Under the pieces are notes generated by a model that saw only the letters and a program-made list of their open reading frames with translations, made no database searches and was not told where the DNA came from. DNA of 64,000 nucleotides from Richelia sinica FACHB-800. Its GTDB lineage: Bacteria; Cyanobacteriota; Cyanobacteriia; Cyanobacteriales; Nostocaceae. Positions within the stretch are counted from its first letter, which is position 1. The number at the start of each line of letters is the position of its first letter. Below, piece after piece: positions 1-8,258 of this stretch. A program made the position numbers and the translations under genes. The stretch is from the NCBI RefSeq assembly GCF_014698825.1, contig NZ_JACJTT010000014.1:46014-110013 (forward strand), written 5' to 3'.

Positions 1-20
1 GCTAGCACTGGTAGTTACGC

Positions 21-1007
21 TTACATCATAACTTTGATTACCAACACAAAGGGCTGAGATTGGTTGAGTTCTGGAAATTCAACCTTGAGAAAATAAGTTT
101 GGTTAGTCTCTGGAATGGATAACTCAACACCAGGATTTACAGATATGGGAGAAAGAGCAAGATTGGTAGCGCCTTCACCTTGTAGCTGTAAATTTCCTTG
201 CATAGGTAACTCAGCTTGGACATTTAATTGCATCAGCTGGTCTAAAGACTGTAATTCAACTTTGAAGCTGAGATTACCAACACTACTGAACAATAGTTTT
301 TCAGCTACAGGTTCAGTTAGTGATACAGCCAACGTCATATTCTCCAGCATTTGTCTAGCAGCCATTAATGACAATGCCATTTGCTGACGTGGTAATAAAT
401 CTGAGTAATCGCTTTGCAGATTAGGTGCTGTAGCAGCTACAGCATTTCCAGAACGATAAGCACTTCTGAGTACCAAGCCCGCTAAATCATTGACCGCTTG
501 ATGCTCATCAGGAAACAAACTCTCTACCGCTTGAACTAGTTTTGCTCCTAACGGTAGGGAAGATGTCACCAATGCCTGACATTTGGTAGCTAATTCCTGG
601 AATACCTTTTCTGGTATAGGGATTGGCAAATTAAGCAGACTGGGCTGTGTTAACCACCCCCAACCAGACACTGAGGCAATTGACGGTTGCTCAACAAACT
701 CAGGATAATCTACTAATTCCGATTCCCAAGGGAATAACGGCGGGTGGTTTTGGCTTTGAATTTGTAGCCGACGCTTGAGGACGGCTTGGTAACGTTCTTG
801 CACAGTAGGAATTTCTCCTATTTGAAAAGTTTGGGGTTCTACTCCCAATCCTGATTCATCACTTGTGACAGTAATGTTTTGATTCAGGGGGTTAGATACC
901 CCATCATCTTCCTCACTTTTTACCAAGGCCTGCTCACCAGTTGTGACATTATCTATCATTAACCAAGTAAGTAGTTGGTATTGTAAGGATTCTGAGTCAC
1001 TATTCAT
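21..1007 (-). CDS. patU: PatU-like heterocyst patterning protein
   Basis: A 328-residue protein follows hetZ and overlaps its stop by 8 bp, which implies translational coupling. The ATG at 1007 is preferred over the GTG at 1019. The N-terminal third is acidic and low in complexity; the last 100 residues are beta-rich, as in DUF1822-type proteins. No catalytic motif or membrane segment is visible. In Anabaena PCC 7120 the homologous locus is, as I recall, split into patU5 and patU3 next to hetZ, and these affect heterocyst differentiation and spacing. Here the frame is intact. The call rests mainly on position after hetZ and overall form; the biochemical role is unknown. Confidence 0.72.
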   Translation of the reverse strand: MNSDSESLQYQLLTWLMIDNVTTGEQALVKSEEDDGVSNPLNQNITVTSDESGLGVEPQTFQIGEIPTVQERYQAVLKRRLQIQSQNHPPLFPWESELVDYPEFVEQPSIASVSGWGWLTQPSLLNLPIPIPEKVFQELATKCQALVTSSLPLGAKLVQAVESLFPDEHQAVNDLAGLVLRSAYRSGNAVAATAPNLQSDYSDLLPRQQMALSLMAARQMLENMTLAVSLTEPVAEKLLFSSVGNLSFKVELQSLDQLMQLNVQAELPMQGNLQLQGEGATNLALSPISVNPGVELSIPETNQTYFLKVEFPELNQSQPFVLVIKVMM

Positions 1008-2190
1008 GAGTAGATGCACCTGATCCGGACACTAAAGAGTTACGAATTTCCCAAGCTTGTTCCAAAATTTTGAACCACCGTTTTTGTAGTTGGGCCATAG
1101 ACCATCCTAAGGTTTTGGCGATTTTTTCATCGGGTAATCCCTGTTGTTTTAACTCTAATAAAGACCGTTGCTTTGTATCCAATTGACTGGTATAGGCCTG
1201 CCATTGATGGGGAGTTAGACCCAAGTTAGTGGGTAAGGATGCTTCTAACCATTCATGGACTAATTCCCATCGATGTAATAAAGCGAATCGGATTAAATGG
1301 TACTTAAACCTTTGCTGTAGATAATCTCTCTGTCTGGGGGTTAGTCCTAAAATTGCTTCAATCTCCGGTGCTGACAAATCCTGAAGCCGTAGGGCAAAAT
1401 AATCAGCACAATCAGATTGTTGTCGTTCCTCTAAATAATTCATTAATTCTTCAATCACCACCGACCGCAAGGTTTCTTCTTCTGGCTCTGGTTCTGGCTG
1501 CATAGCCATTGCCGATCGCAATTGTTGAATGGCTGGTTCTTCCCAGGAACCGTCTCCTTCATTACTGCTGCCTTCCGCAGCCTGTTCTATATCAACACTG
1601 GTTTCTGGTGGTTGCTGTTGAGAAAAAGTTTGCGCTCTTAAAATGATTAACTGTTGCTGTCTCCCTGGTAGGGGAATACGACGTTTACCATAACGCTCGG
1701 TAAAGGCCATATATTCAGCTAGTTCTAATAAGGTTTGGGGGCGATAGGTAGATTCTAGCTGGTTCTCGCGCCGGAAAGCATTTAATGCTTCCACATAAAA
1801 ACTTTGGAGAAAATCTTCTATAATAGTCAACCGCCCTTGATAACTCAATTGTTTCTGGGGCGGATTAATGTAACGATAGATAATGGCACTTAAGGTGCTG
1901 TGCAGTTCTACCCTGCCTCGGTTAGAACCTAATTCATAATATCTAACACATTGTTGAAGCCGATGTTTGGCTAAGGTCAAAGCAGAGTTTTCTATAGCTC
2001 CAGAGGCTTGGATACGCTTGCTTTCATGGCAAATCCGGTTGACTTCGGCAGCGATGCGAGAGGCTACAGCGTGACAATTTTGTTCAGAAGCTTTGGTGGA
2101 CTGCTGAAGTTCCTGAAATAGAAATTGAAAAATCACCTCCACGCCTGTTGACTTTTCTCCCTGAGTAGTTGCGGTTGCGGCTGAATTCAT
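1000..2190 (-). CDS. hetZ: HetZ heterocyst differentiation regulator
   Basis: This 396-residue protein closely matches my memory of HetZ (about 400 residues), including its C-terminal ending SGASTHE. HetZ is a DNA-binding regulator acting with HetR and HetP early in heterocyst commitment. A helix-rich N-terminal half is followed by a Glu/Pro-rich linker near residues 190-235. The C-terminal part (about 330-385) contains an LxLKQQGxxDEKIAxxLG stretch resembling a sigma-region-4 helix-turn-helix. It is the first gene of a two-gene unit with patU and is divergent from the gene at 2356. Regulation by HetR is known for the family, but I could not identify the binding site with certainty. Confidence 0.9.
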   Translation of the reverse strand: MNSAATATTQGEKSTGVEVIFQFLFQELQQSTKASEQNCHAVASRIAAEVNRICHESKRIQASGAIENSALTLAKHRLQQCVRYYELGSNRGRVELHSTLSAIIYRYINPPQKQLSYQGRLTIIEDFLQSFYVEALNAFRRENQLESTYRPQTLLELAEYMAFTERYGKRRIPLPGRQQQLIILRAQTFSQQQPPETSVDIEQAAEGSSNEGDGSWEEPAIQQLRSAMAMQPEPEPEEETLRSVVIEELMNYLEERQQSDCADYFALRLQDLSAPEIEAILGLTPRQRDYLQQRFKYHLIRFALLHRWELVHEWLEASLPTNLGLTPHQWQAYTSQLDTKQRSLLELKQQGLPDEKIAKTLGWSMAQLQKRWFKILEQAWEIRNSLVSGSGASTHE

Positions 2191-2355
2191 AGTCTCAGTA
2201 TTAAAAATACCCTAACATACTTAAACACAACCTGTAAAACCTTGGGTATGAGCAAAATGGGTTTTGTGGATGACTTCAACCCAAGCTGATCTTACCTTGA
2301 GTAGGATAGATAGCTTCTGATATTTTGGCTATGACCCAAGACTCTTTTACAAGTC
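2191..2355. promoter_or_regulatory. Divergent control region of hetZ
   Basis: This 165-bp spacer separates hetZ (minus) from the gene at 2356 (plus). It contains a 7-bp inverted repeat, CTTGGGT at 2241-2247 and ACCCAAG at 2279-2285, and a second ACCCAAG at 2334-2340. These are possible operator half-sites. No clean HetR-type palindrome was seen, and the promoter elements are unassigned. Confidence 0.4.
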
Positions 2356-2832
2356 ATGATGGATTTAGAAACACAAATTCAATTGCTAATTAACAATGCA
2401 CCCCAGGATGGTCAAACACCACAAATTGTGGCAGCGATCGCTCCTACCCTGATGGCACTGGCTCAAAAGTTACAGCATACCCATTACTATATTCTGCAAA
2501 ATTCGCAGGGAAATTGGGTGTTAACAACCTTGAGCAACCGATCCAATCCAGAAATAGAAAAGCGAGTCATTTACGCTTTTCCTACATTACAAGATGTTTC
2601 ACTCTCCTCATCTGCTGGGCTTGACCCTCAAATACTAGCTAAAGCTATGCCAGTGATTCAAATTTTGTTTCAACTGGTTGCCTTAGAACCAGTAGACAGT
2701 ATAGTTTTTCGGGAAACTCCCGGAAGTAACAACCATACAGTAGAAGTGCAACGTCAAGAATTCCAGACTTTGATTCAGCAACAACTACAACAGCACAAAC
2801 GTAGCCGACAAGTACCTCCCAATATCGCCTAA
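2356..2832 (+). CDS. Conserved hypothetical protein, 158 aa
   Basis: I do not recognise a named family. The protein is soluble, with no signal peptide or membrane segment. Its central part (about 35-80) reads like a mixed alpha/beta fold with hydrophobic strands, and the C-terminal 30 residues are Gln-rich and basic. Two successive ATG codons (2356 and 2359) could start it. It is divergent from hetZ and convergent with sds, with a strong hairpin at its end. The reading frame is clean and codon use matches its neighbours, so it is probably a real cyanobacterial gene. Confidence 0.7.
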   Translation: MMDLETQIQLLINNAPQDGQTPQIVAAIAPTLMALAQKLQHTHYYILQNSQGNWVLTTLSNRSNPEIEKRVIYAFPTLQDVSLSSSAGLDPQILAKAMPVIQILFQLVALEPVDSIVFRETPGSNNHTVEVQRQEFQTLIQQQLQQHKRSRQVPPNIA

Positions 2833-2841
2833 ACAGTAGAA

Positions 2842-2876
2842 TTGGGATTTTGGACTCGCATCAGCCCAAATCCCAA
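2842..2876. terminator. Bidirectional hairpin terminator
   Basis: TTGGGATTT (2842-2850) pairs perfectly with AAATCCCAA (2868-2876) across a 17-nt loop, between two convergent genes. A run of T follows near 2890. Confidence 0.65.
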
Positions 2877-2900
2877 ATCTAGAATCAATGTAAATTTTTT

Positions 2901-3872
2901 TTAGTAAAGCCGACTGAGTACATAATCAGTCAAGTTAATTAATGCTTGTCTTGATGCCGATGGTTCTAAAGTGGCTATGTGTTCCGCAGCCAATTTTGTA
3001 TGTTCCGCGGCTAATTCTCTGGCTCTTTGGATGCCTTGACTATCTTGAACTAACCTTAATGCCTGTTCTAAATCACCTTCTTGGGCAAACTCCCGCTCAA
3101 TCAACACTTCTAGGTAGGGTTTTTCCTCTAAGGCAAATAATACTGGTGCAGTTAAATTGCCACTTTTGAGGTCAGAACCAGCTGGTTTACCCAAGGTATC
3201 TGTAGAACTGGTGAAATCGAGAATATCATCCACGATTTGGAAGGCTAAACCCAGATGTCGTCCATAACAATACAAATTTTCGGCTCTTTCTGGGGAAACT
3301 TCACTCAGTAATCCAGCAGCTTTAGAACTGTTAGCAATTAGGGAGGCAGTTTTGTAATAACTTTTTTCAATGTATGTCTCTGTGGACAGACTAGTATCAA
3401 AACGATTTAGTCCTTGCTGGATCTCCCCAGCCGCCAGATCCATAATTACTTCAGAAAGCAGCTTGACCACATCCAAGTTATCTAAATTCGCCAAATACCA
3501 AGATGATTGAGCAAACAGGAAATCTCCTGCCAAAATGGCAATACGATTACCAAATAAACCATGAACTGTGGGTACACCACGCCGCATATTTGATTCATCT
3601 ACGACATCATCATGCACCAAGCTAGCGGTGTGAATCATTTCCGTAATTTCTGCTAAACGGCGATGACGGGGTGTAATATCTTGTGTGAGCATAGTCGCCC
3701 GCGATACTAACAACACAATCGCTGGTCGAATACGCTTTCCTCCAGCGCCAAATAAATGTTCGGCGGCGGCATACAGAATAGGATGGCGATTTCCAACTAG
3801 CTGCTTGAGGTTTTCTGCTAGTATTTGCAGGTCTGCTTCCACAGGGGTAAACAGAGAGGTGGCTGGGGTCAT
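2901..3872 (-). CDS. sds: Solanesyl diphosphate synthase (plastoquinone side chain)
   Basis: This trans-type polyprenyl diphosphate synthase has 323 residues, the usual length. The first Asp-rich motif DDVVD lies at 88-92 and the second, DDILD, at 215-219. GGKRIRP at 44-50 binds the isopentenyl pyrophosphate substrate. The enzyme adds isopentenyl units to make the C45 chain of plastoquinone-9. Small residues upstream of the first Asp motif (HTASLVH) fit a long-chain synthase rather than a C15/C20 enzyme. GGPP synthase is the main alternative, but the N-terminus fits cyanobacterial Sds better. The ATG at 3872 is the start. Confidence 0.85.
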   Translation of the reverse strand: MTPATSLFTPVEADLQILAENLKQLVGNRHPILYAAAEHLFGAGGKRIRPAIVLLVSRATMLTQDITPRHRRLAEITEMIHTASLVHDDVVDESNMRRGVPTVHGLFGNRIAILAGDFLFAQSSWYLANLDNLDVVKLLSEVIMDLAAGEIQQGLNRFDTSLSTETYIEKSYYKTASLIANSSKAAGLLSEVSPERAENLYCYGRHLGLAFQIVDDILDFTSSTDTLGKPAGSDLKSGNLTAPVLFALEEKPYLEVLIEREFAQEGDLEQALRLVQDSQGIQRARELAAEHTKLAAEHIATLEPSASRQALINLTDYVLSRLY

Positions 3873-4842
3873 GGATGGGCGGACTCTGGCTTAGGTTACG
3901 AAAGTTTACATATCCTTTACTCATTTTAAGATAACGCAGGGCCAGCGCAAAATTTTCATCAAAATCGGGAATTGGTTCTAGAAAGTAGTCAACATAGGTC
4001 TAGAACACTGTCAACCTCTATGCACAGGTAAAATCACTGCTCTTATCTATCACCTGTCACTGGTGTTAATTCCCAAAATTAGCATTAAATAAATTTTCTT
4101 GCTTTTAATGCCAAAGTATTGATAGATAAAGCTAACAATCCAATCTCGTCCATGATGGCAATTATTTAAATAGTGACTATAATCACAATATATATATGTC
4201 TAGTTTTGATTGAGCCTTAGCTAATTACACATTGAAAATTTCCGAGTATAGCTGGTTGTGCCAAAACTTTTGTTTAACCAGTTAGAAAAATTTTAATTTC
4301 GTCTAGAAGTTAGCTCAAAATTCCAGGCTGTTGTGTTACCCTAAGTCTAGGGATTTTAAATTTTTCTGATATTCACCCTCCAACGGTAAATCATCGGTAG
4401 GTGATTTTACTCTACTGGTGTTGTGAGTTGAAAATAACTATTGTCTGCCGGAAGTAGAGGAATAATTCCTACTAACATCTGGGCGACAGATGAGCCATTT
4501 GGATGGAAAAACGTACTTCTAAGGAAGCACAGCTATAGGTTTCAGCATTAGTTGAGTGCCATGATAGCTCTATCCTGATTGGTTCGGGGGTAGTTGATGC
4601 AGACTAGGTAGATTGCTGATGAGCGCAGTTGGTAATTGCCATAAGGTAATTTAACTGTCGTCTGATGTGTGGTCTGCAAGAAATTTAATTAAATAATCAA
4701 TTGTGAACCGGGAAAGATTTGTTCTTTACTGGTGATTTTAGCATAGCGAATTAAGGCAATAAATCAACTCTTTGATTTTGTCCAAGTTCTGCTGATTTGG
4801 TATGGAATTTTATATTTTGAACAATCAACAATTGGTGGAACA
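3873..4842. other. Long intergenic region, possible structured RNA
   Basis: These 970 bp hold no convincing protein gene. Near the sds side there is an 8-bp inverted repeat, GTTCTAGA (3975-3982) and TCTAGAAC (3999-4006), which could be an operator. Between about 4440 and 4690 the sequence is less AT-rich than its surroundings and can form short hairpins, such as CATCTG (4476-4481) with CAGATG (4487-4492) around a 5-nt loop. It could be a noncoding RNA or the leader of the small gene at 4843. No known RNA family was recognised. Confidence 0.35.
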
Positions 4843-5037
4843 ATGATTTACGAAAATATGCCTATGATGATATTTATTTTGGCAGCTGGATATTTATTTA
4901 CCGTTTATTTATTGTTAGCTTTAGCTAAAAGAACTGGCAAGAAAATTAGTTCTAAAAATGACTCGGTAGCAGTAACGGAGCATCAGTCAGAACGTAATTT
5001 AAGAGCTAGTGTTACTGAAGTTGTTAATAGTCAATAA
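4843..5037 (+). CDS. Small single-pass membrane protein, 64 aa
   Basis: Residues 7-28 form one strong hydrophobic segment (MMIFILAAGYLFTVYLLLAL), followed by a basic stretch (AKRTGKK) and a polar tail. The positive-inside rule puts the tail in the cytoplasm. The family is unknown to me. The evidence that it is real is the clean frame, the membrane segment and a perfect terminator hairpin 20 bp after the stop. The long upstream region suggests its own promoter. The ATG at 4843 lies early enough to include the whole helix. Confidence 0.6.
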   Translation: MIYENMPMMIFILAAGYLFTVYLLLALAKRTGKKISSKNDSVAVTEHQSERNLRASVTEVVNSQ

Positions 5038-5056
5038 GACATGATCATCAGGAAAA

Positions 5057-5089
5057 CAGAAACCAGTATTCAACTGTCACTGGTTTCTG
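5057..5089. terminator. Strong intrinsic terminator
   Basis: CAGAAACCAGT (5057-5067) pairs perfectly with ACTGGTTTCTG (5079-5089) over an 11-nt loop and is followed by AAATTTTTC. It sits between the convergent small gene and murI, with an A-run on the other side, so it can serve both strands. Confidence 0.85.
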
Positions 5090-5116
5090 AAATTTTTCTC
5101 ACATAACTTAATATTC

Positions 5117-5980
5117 TTAAGATACAGCAGCGTCAGTAAAGTATACCTGTTCTACCATTGGGGTATAACCTAACCACAATAATCCAGATTGAGCAAATTG
5201 TTGGGGACAACCACTGACAGCAAAGCGGGTGGGTTGTGGGGGGTGAGTGTTTCTGAGTCCCAGGAGGTCAAGCTCTTGAGCACAAGCTGTGACAACATGA
5301 ATAGCTGGGTCAATCAGTTTGACTTGTGGGGGTAGGAGCGATCGCAATACTGGGGCCAAATGGGGATAATGGGTACAGCCGTAGACTAAAGTATCTATCT
5401 CTTGGTGAATTAAAGGTTCTAAATAAGCTCTAGCCACTTCCGTGGTGTAGGGGTCGTGGATACGATTTTGCTCAATTAAGGGTACAAATTCTGGACAACT
5501 AACCTGCCAGACTTGCACATCTGGATTAATTTCTACAATAGCTTGACGATAGGCATTACTTTTAGCTGTGGCTGGTGTAGCAATCACACCAATGCGCTGT
5601 CCTTGCTGGACTGCTGCCTTAGCACCAGGAAGAATTACACCCAAAATGGGGAAATTATATTCTTGCCGAACAATTTCTAAGGCCAGGGCAGAACTGGTGT
5701 TACAAGCCATAATCACCATTTTTACCCGACACTGTTGCATCCAGTTGAGGATATCGCGGACAAATTGTAAAATTTCTGCTTGAGAACGTATACCGTAGGG
5801 CAGTCTAGCTGTATCCCCAAAATAAATAATTGATTCCTTGGGTAGTTGTTTATAAATTTGGCGCAGTACCGTCAATCCACCAACACCACTGTCAAATACT
5901 CCTATAGGGGCGCGAGCAGGTTCTTGAGCAAAAATATTGTCAAGATTACTTTCAAAGATAGAGGATGAATACACAGGCAA
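5117..5980 (-). CDS. murI: Glutamate racemase
   Basis: The enzyme converts L- to D-glutamate for peptidoglycan precursors in the cytoplasm. It has 287 residues, normal for the family. The FDSG motif is at 29-32. The two catalytic cysteines are Cys93 in MACNTSSA and Cys202 in YGCTHYPH. The start is TTG at 5980; a GTG two codons later is equally possible, as no ATG lies before the conserved domain. It follows the amiC pair on the same strand, so cell-wall supply and remodelling genes sit together. Confidence 0.93.
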   Translation of the reverse strand: MPVYSSSIFESNLDNIFAQEPARAPIGVFDSGVGGLTVLRQIYKQLPKESIIYFGDTARLPYGIRSQAEILQFVRDILNWMQQCRVKMVIMACNTSSALALEIVRQEYNFPILGVILPGAKAAVQQGQRIGVIATPATAKSNAYRQAIVEINPDVQVWQVSCPEFVPLIEQNRIHDPYTTEVARAYLEPLIHQEIDTLVYGCTHYPHLAPVLRSLLPPQVKLIDPAIHVVTACAQELDLLGLRNTHPPQPTRFAVSGCPQQFAQSGLLWLGYTPMVEQVYFTDAAVS

Positions 5981-6122
5981 ATATGGATTTTAGTTGTGGG
6001 ATTTAAAATACAGAATTTAGCAGACAATGGTCTGATTGACTACTAAATCCTGCACGCCCTATTAGTTCCATACCACCAGTGTAATGAGGAATTCCCACTC
6101 AGTTCATAGAGCGCGGGGATTT

Positions 6123-8012
6123 TTATCGAGATTTGAGGTACTGGAGAATGCCACTAGCGATCGCTTCTGCCATCCGATTTTGATATTCTCGTGATCCTAA
6201 ACGGGGATTATCTTCTCGGCCAGTCATATAACCTGTTTCCACTAAAATGGCAGGCATACTGTTTTTTCTCAACACATAAAATCTAGCTTTTCTAGTACCC
6301 CTATCCTTCAAAGTGCCAATATTTTGCAGAATATTACGACGCACAACTTCCGCCAATCCGTAACCACTGTCGTAATAATAAACTTCTAAGCCATTGACAT
6401 CTGGACGACCGTCAACGGAATTAGCATGAACACTCACAAATACAGTCGCATTGACACGATTAGCAATATCTACACGTCCTTGCAACTCGACAAAGAAATC
6501 CGCATCTCTAGTGAGTACAGCTTGCACACCATTCTGTTCTAAAATCGAGGCAATCCTTGAACCAATGGGTAGTACCACATCCTTCTCTAATAAACCACCC
6601 AAACCAGGCGCACCAGAATCCTTACCCCCATGTCCAGGGTCAATCACTACCACCACTTTACCCTTGGGAACAGATAGACGGGGCTGGGGTCGAGGAGATG
6701 GAATTGTCTCTATTTTTGGGTCTGGTAACTGTCTATTGGCCGACGGCAGAGGTGGAAAATTTGTGGGTGGTGTGTAGCGACCAGAACTTTGCAATTGTAA
6801 AGCTAATAACTTTTCTCCCACCTGATTCAGTTCACCAATTTGAATGCCTGCCGCAGGTTGGAGTAGAACGACAACCGAGTTGGGTGCTTGTGGTTGCAAG
6901 CGGACACGTAGAATCGGACTATTAGCACCAAAATTAGGCCCTGTGACTCGGTTAGCTAATTTAGCATTGGGAATAGTGATGCGAAACAAACCAGTTTTTC
7001 TATCCCAACCACCACTACCAGAGAAAGGTTGGTCTCCTCTAATTAATAATTGGGTACCATTACCCCCCAATTCCACCGCTTGAATTGTCGCAGGTGAGTT
7101 GTTAATCACTAGTGTAGATGATTGATTTTCACCCCAGCGGCCAAAACGGTCTGGTAAGAGAACAAAACCACCTGCACTACTAGATATAGCTCTCCAGCTG
7201 GGGCTATTGCGGTCTACCTGCAAAGTCATACGAACAGCGGGAGGACTACTAGAGAGTTGGGTAAATTGGATACGGTTCACACCATATCGATTAATAGATA
7301 CATCCCGTTGTCGCAAATTGGCTGATAAGGTAGCTCCAATTATATCTACGTTGATTGATTGCTGATCATCACTGCGATTGACTTGGAGTTGAGGATTACC
7401 ACCGCTAGTGCTAATGAAAAAACCATCACCAGTAACTCGCAAATTTTGGATTTGCACTCCTCCAGTGGCGTTGATGGCCAAATCTGGGGAGTTAGGGCGG
7501 GTGACAGGGGTAGTTGTCACCATGTTATAGGTGTTGTTCCGAAATCTAGTTGGTTGAGAGGCGATAGTAGATTCAGAATCAATTGTTGGCTGCTCATCGT
7601 CTACGGTGGGGGTAGCAGTATCAACTTCTGGTGTGGGTAACTGAACCAACCAACGACTACTCGTAGTCCCAATAAATTTAATTTGTTTGGGGTCAAGAAC
7701 GTAACCAGGACTCAGTTCGACAACTACACGGGTGGTTTGTTCATCAAATTGACCGATGCGGATAGCACGAATTGCACCACCGATAGTTTGTGTTAATTGT
7801 GGACGGTCAAACCTAATTCCTGGTAAATCAATTACCAAGCGTGTGGGATTAAAAATTAATTGGGCTTGGGGTTGTACCGCTCCAGATGTTCTAATTTCTA
7901 ATTGATTGCGGCTGCTATCAAAACGCCAAGACTCTAACTTAGCGGCCCAAGTTGGCGACGATAGCATGAAGATGGTTCCCACAGTACCGGGTATTAACCA
8001 GTGTAGTTTCAC
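6123..8012 (-). CDS. amiC2: AMIN-domain N-acetylmuramoyl-L-alanine amidase (AmiC2-like)
   Basis: This 629-residue periplasmic cell-wall amidase has a signal peptide (about residues 1-23), an AMIN domain near 25-130, a second AMIN-like region near 180-430 after a Thr/Pro-rich linker, and an Amidase_3 domain from about 450 to the end. The zinc motif residues are visible as DPGHGGKDSG, LLEKD and SVHANS. In Nostoc and Anabaena the second of two adjacent amidases (AmiC2/HcwA) cuts septal peptidoglycan and makes the nanopores for cell-cell exchange. The start is GTG at 8012, preceded by AGGAG at a spacing of 8. It is the second gene of a tandem. The 1/2 numbering rests on gene order. Confidence 0.82.
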   Translation of the reverse strand: MKLHWLIPGTVGTIFMLSSPTWAAKLESWRFDSSRNQLEIRTSGAVQPQAQLIFNPTRLVIDLPGIRFDRPQLTQTIGGAIRAIRIGQFDEQTTRVVVELSPGYVLDPKQIKFIGTTSSRWLVQLPTPEVDTATPTVDDEQPTIDSESTIASQPTRFRNNTYNMVTTTPVTRPNSPDLAINATGGVQIQNLRVTGDGFFISTSGGNPQLQVNRSDDQQSINVDIIGATLSANLRQRDVSINRYGVNRIQFTQLSSSPPAVRMTLQVDRNSPSWRAISSSAGGFVLLPDRFGRWGENQSSTLVINNSPATIQAVELGGNGTQLLIRGDQPFSGSGGWDRKTGLFRITIPNAKLANRVTGPNFGANSPILRVRLQPQAPNSVVVLLQPAAGIQIGELNQVGEKLLALQLQSSGRYTPPTNFPPLPSANRQLPDPKIETIPSPRPQPRLSVPKGKVVVVIDPGHGGKDSGAPGLGGLLEKDVVLPIGSRIASILEQNGVQAVLTRDADFFVELQGRVDIANRVNATVFVSVHANSVDGRPDVNGLEVYYYDSGYGLAEVVRRNILQNIGTLKDRGTRKARFYVLRKNSMPAILVETGYMTGREDNPRLGSREYQNRMAEAIASGILQYLKSR

Positions 8013-8258
8013 AATTCTTTCTCCTGATTTGCTTTTATAGAAGCCGTCAATACCTTTTGAAGATTCTTGCTAATCCTCACACCATCACCGCCTCAACCGA
8101 AATCTTGACGTTTTAACCCTGGCATTTAGTGCTGGGATCAATACACAGCTAATGGCGTAAGATTCTAGCACATGCCTATGGTTTTACCATGTAGAAATTG
8201 CCAAGAAGTGGGAATTTAAACTTGAGAGTATTGTTCCCTGGATATAGATATGGTCACT

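Noticed and set aside
4575..4600. T-loop-like GGTTCGGGGG, possible tRNA
   Set aside because: No cloverleaf arms or acceptor pairing could be built around it.
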